Source: Apiotrichum sp. Y4204 (lineage: Eukaryota; Basidiomycota; Tremellomycetes; Trichosporonales; Trichosporonaceae). Taken from it: a DNA stretch of 64,000 nt. How positions within the stretch are numbered: the stretch's first letter is position 1; every line of letters begins with the position of its first letter. Made by a program: the position numbers and the translations under genes. Location: assembly GCA_025531455.1 (NCBI GenBank), contig JAMYHL010000066.1, positions 163,111-227,110 of the forward strand, in the 5' to 3' direction. Positions 57,013 through 64,000 of the stretch are shown one piece after another. Below the pieces are notes generated by a model. That model worked only from the letters and a program-made list of their open reading frames with translations. It searched no databases and had not been told where the DNA came from.

Positions 57013-57110
57013 AGCGAAGACCCAGGTTCGAACTGGGGGCCAACAGATAGTTGCGGCGCAACGGGTGTGCGGCGTTGCAATCTGCTACTCTACCACTGAG
57101 CTACCCCCGC
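57013..57110 (-). tRNA. tRNA-Cys (GCA) with a 26-nt intron
   Basis: Reads from 57110. The acceptor GCGGGGG pairs with TCTTCGC (with G-U pairs), the D arm holds GCTCAGTGGTAGAGT, the anticodon stem is GCAGA/TCTGT with loop TTGCAA+A, anticodon GCA. The T arm is CCCAG-TTCGAAC-CTGGG and the discriminator is U, the identity base for tRNA-Cys. The intron (26 nt) follows position 37. Mature length is 72 nt. Confidence 0.92.
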
Positions 57111-57266
57111 TTCTCCTCGGGCGATTGACGTGGTGATAAAAGGAGTAGGGGTGGGGAAGCCAAAAACCGAGAATGAGAAGAATTTTATAGACTTGGTCTG
57201 GTGTCGCCTCGAGATACATAATAATTAATGCATGGCTCAGCCTGCGCTCTACATACTGATATATAT

Positions 57267-59468
57267 CTACCACACGCCCACAAAGCTGACGACGCACCAC
57301 ACAAGACTCACACACCCTACGGGGAGGATGCCGACATAGACAATAAGGTCCTGCCAGAGACGCCGGCCGAGGCGGCGTTTCTGCAGCTGGCGCTCCTTGC
57401 GGGCGAGGAGGACGTCGGCCGTGGGGTCCTGGAGGGAGGGCGTGCGGAGGTGGCCGTTCGCGCGGGCGCGGGAGGGGAGGGCCGCGGTGCTGTCATTGTC
57501 GTCCACTGGTGGCGGGGGCGCGTGTGATGGGAAGATGATGGCCAGAGGCGAGCGCACGTGGAAGGTGATGATGAAGAAGACGGCTGAGGGTCAGTGCCAG
57601 ATTTCTGGGGCGTTTTGTGTATCTGGACGTACATGGGAGGAGCCACCCGACCGCAATGGTAGCCATGACGCCAAGGAGCTCAATCTTGTCGGCGACCCAG
57701 CCGCCGATACATGCGAAGGCGACGAGGATGGCCCACATGCCGATACCGACCCAACGGCTCGCCTTTCTGCGTTCAGCGCCGCCGTCGACGTCGAGCGCCG
57801 CGAGGATGGTATCGCGCCCGCGCAGGAGCCACATCGTGATGCTGCCCAGGATGATAATGCACATCATTACCCGCGCCGTGTTTGCCCACCCGTCCGTTGC
57901 CGGGAGGTGGGTGAACGCAGAGCGGCCCTCGGGGAAGAGGTAATATGGCACCAGCGCGGTGGGGAGCGCCAATAGGATGATGATGAGGCCGGCGGCGAGG
58001 CAGGGGACACCGAACTGCTGCCTGTGCGTACGGGCGAGAGTTGCATGCAGGTCAAGTGTCAGGAGATGAGGGGTGAAGAACATGACAAGCATCGCTGGCG
58101 TCAGTTATGAACCGCACCAAGGGCCTACTGAGTCCCGATCCCGCGGATCCAGTTACCAGTCCGCGGAGGCCGCGTTTTGCGATCGCAGGCGCTGTTGCGG
58201 ACGCTGCGTCAGCAGACGCGCTAGCGGCGGCAGACACAAGCGCGTGCCCAGCCTCCTCAGCGGCCTTGGTGATCTCGACTGTGCGCCCAATGATGAGGAA
58301 CGCCACGATCGGGAGGAGAGTCGCGATCACGACGGGCGCGATCCGCAGCGTGCGCAGTGTCCGGCTTGGGACAACAATGGGGGTCAGGAAGAGGCTCGAG
58401 AGGATGGTCCAGGTAATCCGCGCGCTGAGGAACCCCTGTGGGAGATACTGGGTGATTATCGGCTCGAGGTAAGTGTACACCGCTTGGCGTTAGCGAGATG
58501 CAAATAAACTCAGGCTCACATCCCAGCCACCCGACCGTTGCGCCCATGGTCGCGACGAGCACGAACGCGCGTCCTACGCCGAGGGCATAGCGTCCAAATC
58601 GCTCGCCAACGCATGCGGCAAACACGTCCTCGAATGTCCGGACCTTGAGGTACCATGCGAGATAGACGATAACGATGTGAGCGCACGCGCTCAGCACCGC
58701 GAGGACGCAGAACAAGGGCACGAAGAGCGCGACGCCGGCCGGGAGGAACTCGGTCGACACGTTCGAGAGGAGCGGGAACAGTGCGAGCGGGTGCGCAAGC
58801 ACGAGCGGCGCAACGAGCTGTGTATCAGTTGCACCATACCGGCGTGCTTCTTCTTCGACCCGCACCTCCGCGTTACGGTTGCTCACCTCGAATAACGACT
58901 TGTTCCCCGGTTCGTCGTCCCACTTCTTCTTCCTCCTCCGCGAGACGAGCGGCTCCGCGTCATCAAACAGTAGCCCGTCCTCGAGCTCAAATTCGTCCTC
59001 GTCATTCAACCCGATGCTCGACCGTCCGATACTCGACCGTCGGGACGTGTCGCTCCGGTCGTCGGCCGTGTACGCGGTATATGTGCTCTCGTCGCCTGAC
59101 GACTCCCCTCCGTCGCTCCGTGTACTCCGATCGCTCCGTGTGCTCCGTTCGCTCCGTGTCCGCACTTTCGTGTATCCTGCCGAGGCGCTGCGCGGTCGCC
59201 CGAGCCCGAGTCCGAGGAGAGACGACCGCCCGCCCGCATTGGCATTTGACCCGGCGGAAACGACACGCCCCGCCGCAGCGGCAGCAACGGACGCTACGGA
59301 CGCGACTGCGCTCGCGGCGCTCGCTGCCGACGGCCATGACGGGGACGGCAGGCCCGGCGAAAGGGGGCTGAGGTTGAGGCGGCTCGGTCCCTCGCCCCGC
59401 TCGTCGGTGCGTGTCAGGAACGGGACGACGGGAGTCGGCGGCGGTGATGTCCGGTTCGAGCTGCGCAT
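57267..59468 (-). CDS. Amino acid transporter, AVT/SLC32-38 type
   Basis: Four exons (59468-58520, 58482-58129, 58094-57633, 57583-57267) give 693 residues. Residues 1-220 are a Ser/Arg-rich cytosolic tail with acidic clusters. About 10-11 hydrophobic helices follow, including ALFVPLFCVLAVLSACAHIVIVYLAW, SARITWTILSSLFLTPIVV, VVIATLLPIVAFLIIG, GLIIILLALPTALVPYYLF and LIVYVGILPVGCVSLVWCVV. The YNTA-like helix order and the PxxVPSRTLRTLR loop fit the fungal Avt family (vacuolar amino acid export or uptake, proton-coupled). Substrate is unknown. The second intron has an atypical gtaggc donor, chosen because it keeps the phase and has a normal ctgacgccag end. Its promoter of 317 bases is shared with CDC43. 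Confidence 0.86.
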
Positions 59469-59785
59469 CACGCGGGGTGTGAAGCTGGTTGTGTGTGTGG
59501 AAGTGCGCGGTGCAAAGATGGGTATTGCGATGAAGAAGAGTGGTATGCCAAGAAGAAAATGTTGGTTGAAACAACAACAAATGGAACCTGGGCTCTTTTG
59601 GTGAATTGTCCGTCCAAAAGGTAAGGGAATCCCAACACCATTCCCCCATTCCCATCCACGATCCCGCGCGTTTCCAGTTCGAGTTGCCCCACATTCACTC
59701 CGAGAACCCCCTATCCAGCCAACCCGCATCCGCATCCAGCAATATCCCATCCAGCCATCCAGCCATTCATCCAGATCCATCGCCG
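59469..59785. promoter_or_regulatory. Bidirectional promoter of the transporter and CDC43
   Basis: 317 bases separate the two divergent start codons. Contains a run of related catccagc-type words at 59715-59765 just before the CDC43 start. No TATA consensus. Confidence 0.55.
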
Positions 59786-60991
59786 ATGCCGCAGAGCACG
59801 TTCAAGCGGAAAGCGCACGCCGCGTACTTTAACCGCTGCATCACGGCGCTCCCCGCGCAGGCGCAGGAGCACGATGCCAATCGGTGGGTGCGCGGAGAGG
59901 GGCGCTGGGTGACGACGGTGCTGCAAGTCACCCGTTCCGCCCCTCGCTCGTTCATTCGGTGCTGACTGCAGTGTGACCATCGCGTTCTTCTGTCTCGCGG
60001 GACTGGATCTCCTCGGCGAGCTCGCGCCAGGCAAGAACAGAGAGGCATGGATCGAGTGGCTGTGGGCGCTCCAGGCGCGTGAGTCCACCTGGCGGGTTGC
60101 TGATGTCCCACCCTCAAACCCCAGACTGACACCACAGCGACGGGCGGGTTTGCAGGATCATCGAGCGCGACGCCCCACCTCCCATCAACATATACCGCGC
60201 TGGCCGCGCTCTCTCTCCTGCGCGCAGACATGGGCCGGCTGGACTGCGCGGGGCTCGCGCGCTTCGTCGCTGCGTGCCAGGCCGAAGACGGGAGCTTCAG
60301 GCCGACGGAGGACGCCGCAGGCGCGTTCCAGAACGACGCGCGGATGAGCTACTGTGCGGCGATCGTGCGCTCCGTGCTCCAGAGCCGCGCGGGGGTCGAG
60401 CCATTCGATGTGCAGAAGGCGCGCGATTTCGTACGGCGGTGTAAAGTAGGTTGTTCTGTTGTGTTTTGTTGCTGACGCCAGACATGGGATGGCGGGTACG
60501 GAGCACGGCCGGGACTCGAGGCGAACGGCGGGACGACGTACTGTGCGACCGCGGCGCTGGCGCTCCTGGGCGGCGTGGAGGATGTGCCGGGGACGGCGCG
60601 GTGGCTCACACAGCGCCAGGTTGGCGGGTTCCAGGGACGTCCGGGCAAGCTCGAGGATGTGTGCTATTCGTTCTGGTGCGGCGGCGCGTTGGCGGTAAGT
60701 ACATGGAGGGATGGAGGAGGCAGCATCTAATTACAGGCACTCGGACACGCTGGGCTCGTCAACGCACCCGCGAACACGGCATTCCTCCTTGACGCGCAGT
60801 CCCCCATCGGCGGGTTCGGAAAGGCGCCGGAAGACTTTCCAGACCCGTTCCACTCGTACCTTGCGCTCGCGGCGCTGGCGCTCACGCCTGCGCGCGACGA
60901 GCTCGCGCTCAAGCCTATTGATCCGGTGTGGAACCTCACGAGCGAGGCGCGCGGGTGGCTCCTTGGCGAGGAGGCGGAGAGCAGCGCATAG
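59786..60991 (+). CDS. CDC43: Geranylgeranyltransferase type I beta subunit
   Basis: Catalytic subunit that, with the shared alpha subunit, attaches geranylgeranyl to C-terminal CaaL proteins such as Rho and Cdc42. Five exons (59786-59883, 59972-60078, 60138-60445, 60482-60694, 60737-60991) give 326 residues. The prenyltransferase beta repeats are clear: TGGFAGSSS and HLPSTYTALAALSLL, DGSFRP with DARMSYCAAI, WDGGYGARPG with GGTTYCATAALALLG, GGFQGRPGKLEDVCYSFW (zinc Asp/Cys), and GGFGKAPEDFPDPFHSYLALAAL (zinc His). Zinc ligands are present. Length is near the family norm of 340-380 but on the short side. Divergent from the transporter gene and convergent with the Bud21-like gene. One intron uses a gtaggt donor. 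Confidence 0.94.
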
Positions 60992-61154
60992 AGCAGCGAT
61001 CAGCGCGTAGATGGTAGCAGGGGCATAGACGGCAGTCCATTCCAGTTCAATTCCTTTCTCATTGTCATTTGTCCTATTCGGTCCACGGCATTATGCACGA
61101 GCAGCAAGCTCAGTGCAGGGTTTCAGCTAGTACACTGCATTGCATCTATAGTAT

Positions 61155-62565
61155 CTACTGCCTCCTCCGGCCGTCGACCATGCCGCGCCCGGGGATCTTG
61201 CCGCTGTCGCGCATCGCGCGCTTCATGAACGTCTTGCGGGACGTGCCGGCCTTTGCGACGGCCTGGCGGGGCGCAACGACGGGCGGCAGATCGGCCGTGG
61301 TGGAAAGCACGGGCGGGAGGAGGTGGAGCGTGCCGTTACTGCTGTCAGCGAGCAGTTACCAAGCACACAACAGAGTGGTTGTGGCCTCAAGTTGTGAATG
61401 TGGATTTTTTATTGTCCGCAAAAAGATTGTTAAATACCTCGGCGTGGACGGGTGGCGATCAGAGGGTGGTGCATGAAGTCTGTGCCCATAACTTTGTAAT
61501 GTCGCGACTTCTGATTCGACTATCGTCACTTCGCCACCGCGGCCCGATTTTGGGCATCACACGCCGAGGGTTTGGGGGGTACGGAACCCACAAGGATCCA
61601 TTTCTGGCCACAACCGGAAACCACTTACTCGATATTGCGCGAGACGCGCTCTTTGTGCGTGCGCCGGCGTTTCGGCCTGCGGTCCGTCTTGGCGTCGGTC
61701 TTACTCGGCTTCGCGGGGGCGACGGCGGCCTCGGATTCAGCGGCGGCGAGTACGGCGGCAGAGAGGGGCGCGACGCCCGGCGTGAGGTCCCATCCTTCTT
61801 CCTCCCCCTCCGAGTCGTCCTTGCTCCGCTTGCCCTTGCCCTTGTCCGCCTTGCCGCTCTTGCCCTTTGTCTTCTCCTTGGCCTCCTCGACATCCGCCTT
61901 GGTCGCCTTGTGTCCCAGCGCGCGCTGCTCCATCGCGGCCATCATTGCGTCCATCTGCGCGCGCATCTGGATCTCCTTGGCGGACAGCGGCGCATCGCGC
62001 AGAATTTCCGAGTCGTCCGAGTCGTCCGAGTCGCCATCCTCTTCGTCATCCTCCTCCTCGTCCTCGTCGTCCAAACCCTCATCGTCCTCGTCCTCTTCCT
62101 CCTCGCCCTCCTCGTCGTCAAACTCAGACCCAAACTCAGAGCCAGATCCCGACTCCTCGTCAGACGCATCCGCCATCGCAGCCGCCATGCGCTTATGCAG
62201 GCGCTCCTCCTCTCCACCCTTCCGACCCTTGACCTCCTTGGCAGCCTTCGCCTCCGCGACCTTGGCCGCGCGCCGCTGCGCCGCCTCGCGCTTCGCCCTG
62301 CGCTCCCTGTTGTATCAGCAATTGCAGCTCAGAAATCCACCCACTCTTCCTCGGCGGCCAGCCGCGCCGCTTCGGCTGCGCGCCCGCTCCCCGTCCCGAC
62401 CGCCTCGGGCGCCGCGTCCGAGTCGCTGTCGCTGTCCTCTTCGCTGTCGACCGGCGCAGGTGCAGGTTTCGCTACCGGCGCGAGGGGGACATAGTCGTCT
62501 CCGTCGTCAAAGGAGATTTTCGTGCCGCTCGGAGCGGGAAGCGCGGCCTTCTTGCCCTTGGCCAT
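61155..62565 (-). CDS. Bud21/Utp16-like ribosome biogenesis protein
   Basis: Three exons (62565-62345, 62306-61629, 61338-61155) give 360 residues. It is highly charged: an N-terminal MAKGKKAALPAPSGTKISF, a basic helix (ERRAKREAAQRRAAKVAEAKAAK), a very acidic Asp/Glu run at about residues 115-175, then KSGKADKGKGKRSKDD. The C-terminal part, HLLPPVLSTTADLPPVVAPRQ and then SRKTFMKRAMRDSGKIPGRG, resembles yeast Bud21/Utp16 (QLLSTTQDSKTLPP followed by a basic tail), a U3 snoRNP and small-subunit processome component. The similarity is short, so the assignment is moderate. The last intron is 290 nt, with gtaagt and ctgacagcag ends. Nucleolar location is inferred. Confidence 0.72.
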
Positions 62566-63476
62566 TTTGAATGTCGTGAGGAGATGGGATGATGCTGGAT
62601 GCTGTTGACCTCGGTCTTGAAGATCTCGCGACTTGGTCACAGACGCGGAGCCTCCACCTTTGTGTGCTTTCAGAGCTTGGATGGAAAAATCCTGGCGCGG
62701 GAGTAATTTTTCGCCACCCAAATCGCAAGTCAGATGACACCCCCAAGACTCGGGATGGTGGAGAAGGATGAGATACTCGCGATCGATGCTTTGGACCTCA
62801 CATCTTGACGCTCTTCGTCATTCCTGCATCGTCTGATCCCTGTCCATAGCCAACACGAAACTCATAAGAACGAGTCATAAAACGTGGGCTGATTCGAACG
62901 CATAGACTCACGGCTGCAGAGGTCTAACTCCCATATCGCAGGCGGGCTGATCTAGACCAAGCTGACCGTCAGGCCGACTCCGAGCTCCGAGCGAGCACCG
63001 ACAGACAAACCGTCTCGGAGTCGGGAGAGTTGGAATAGCCATCGTCCCACACCTTGAGACTAGTCTCGGGTGCCGAAGAGAAGACGACAATAAGATCCAC
63101 TCCTGCAATGAACTCCAACAACCTAGACTCCACCGACCGCGCCACCAAATAACCCAATAGACCAATAGCCCAACCCATCCCCACACCGCACCTTGCTCCC
63201 AGGCGAAGTATCAAGCATCTCGATCGCTCATATCTCCACGCCGGCAATACTCCGCCGATCGTGCCGTAAGAGCTGCAGAGCGGAGCGATTCCTGCGCCGA
63301 GGCCGGGCGGCAGCGAGATCGGCGATGATATCACCGCTGGCACGGCGGACGTCGCCCATCAGCTGTGCACTTGACTGACAGCTTCATTCTCATTCCACTA
63401 GTCACCTGCGAGATGATGGGATATATATCGCTCAGCAACAACCCGACAGCCCACCCCATTCCCTCCTCCCCCCACA
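62566..63476. promoter_or_regulatory. Divergent intergenic region with tRNA-like fragment
   Basis: 911 bases between divergent genes. Contains a tRNA-like fragment around 62885-62940 that does not fold into a full tRNA. A gatatatat element lies at 63419-63427, about 50 bases before the Pmp3-family start. No other gene is seen. Confidence 0.5.
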
Positions 63477-64000
63477 ATGTCCCGCTTTGCCCCCAGCCAG
63501 CGCCTCGCGCCCTCCCCCTCGCCAGCGGGGTACAACTACAATACGCGCGAGTACTACACCGACCCGCGGACATACAACCGGCAGCCGCCGGCGGTGCCCC
63601 GCGCGTGGTTCCCGCACAATCCGAGCGACACGAGCATCGACTACACGATCCCGCCCGCGCCGCAGCATGCGCCGTTGTATGTCGCCGATACCCGCTCACA
63701 CGATGACCGGTATGGATTCCGTGAGTAGTAGTCTCGGCGGAACTGACGGGTAGCCAACCACCCGAGTCGCGCGAAGGGGAGTATCTGGATGTACATTTTC
63801 GCCGTCGTCCTCCCTCCCCTCCCAGTGTAAGTTTTGTGTTGCTCGATTCGCCCTGACGCCAGATTCGTGCGCACCGGATGTGGCTGGCACCTCCTGCTCA
63901 ACCTCATCGTGCGTCTCGTTCTCCACCTCCTCATGTACTCACGGCCACAGCTCCTCATCCTCGGCTGGATTCCTGGTGCGTGTGGCTTGCGGTGTGGTGG
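63477..64000 (+). CDS. Pmp3-family small membrane protein (partial)
   Basis: Truncated by the end of the window. Exons are 63477-63720, 63754-63826, 63863-63908 and 63951-63975, then a donor (gtgcgt) at 63976. Spliced frame: a Pro/Tyr-rich disordered N-terminus of about 85 residues (MSRFAPSQRLAPSPSP, then YNYNTREYYTDPRTYNRQPP), followed by WMYIFAVVLPPLPVFVRTG and CGWHLLLNLILLILGWIPG, the two-helix Pmp3/UPF0057 signature. Pmp3 proteins are plasma-membrane proteolipids affecting membrane potential and salt tolerance. The N-terminal extension exceeds yeast Pmp3 (55 residues in total), as in some filamentous and basidiomycete homologues. The remaining tail is outside the window. Confidence 0.9.

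Noticed and set aside
62885..62945. tRNA-like segment (gattcgaac with downstream stem-like words) on the minus strand
   Set aside because: It has the T-loop word, but the bases around it do not form a T stem, no matching acceptor stem is found, and no anticodon arm is clear. At most a tRNA relic.
1..64000. CRISPR arrays, bacterial operons, rRNA genes
   Set aside because: The sequence is a eukaryotic nuclear region with spliceosomal introns; no spaced direct repeats or rRNA signatures were seen.

Overview
The window is nuclear DNA of a fungus. It is GC-rich and gene-dense, with many very short spliceosomal introns (most 34-80 nt), TATA boxes ahead of some genes, three intron-containing tRNA genes, and orthologues of housekeeping fungal proteins. 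The gene set (basidiomycete-style Sgt1, Etp1/BRAP2, a GPI-anchored glyoxal oxidase, expanded F-box-like proteins) and the intron style point to a basidiomycete yeast of the Tremellomycetes, possibly the Trichosporonales. That placement is inference. About 23 protein-coding genes and 3 tRNAs can be supported, and most exon structures were rebuilt by hand from splice sites and reading phase.

Layout. 0-3.4 kb: no recognisable gene, but a phased 10-bp repeat. 3.4-7.3 kb: an unknown protein, a cytidine-deaminase-fold enzyme, and divergently from it a D-serine dehydratase. 7.6-14.9 kb: three same-strand F-box-like genes plus a probable fourth relic. 15.2-21.2 kb: a large TBC-domain Rab-GAP and a choline kinase. 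22.7-31 kb: an unknown nuclear-type protein, a small mitochondrial protein with micro-exons, the CCT gamma chaperonin, an unknown protein and an intronless FAD oxidoreductase. 31.4-37 kb: tRNA-Thr, Etp1/BRAP2, divergent Sgt1, tRNA-Glu and cyanase. 37.2-43.1 kb: Dug2 and a secreted glyoxal oxidase. 43-57 kb: two gene-free stretches of about 5 kb flanking one gene for a 1232-residue low-complexity protein. 57-64 kb: tRNA-Cys, an amino-acid transporter, the geranylgeranyltransferase-I beta subunit, a Bud21/Utp16-like ribosome-biogenesis protein and, cut by the window end, a Pmp3-family protein.

Functional links are loose, as is usual in a fungal chromosome. Several genes concern small nitrogen compounds (D-serine dehydratase, deaminase, cyanase, glutathione-degrading Dug2, amino-acid transporter, sarcosine/dimethylglycine-type oxidase), but nothing shows that they form a cluster.

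The observations most worth following are: (1) an intron architecture in which the branch site nearly abuts the 3' splice site; (2) 6-nt and 13-nt micro-exons; (3) the local family of diverged F-box-like genes, one with an N-terminal membrane anchor; (4) an Sgt1 with no TPR domain; and (5) the long gene-free flanks of the low-complexity gene.
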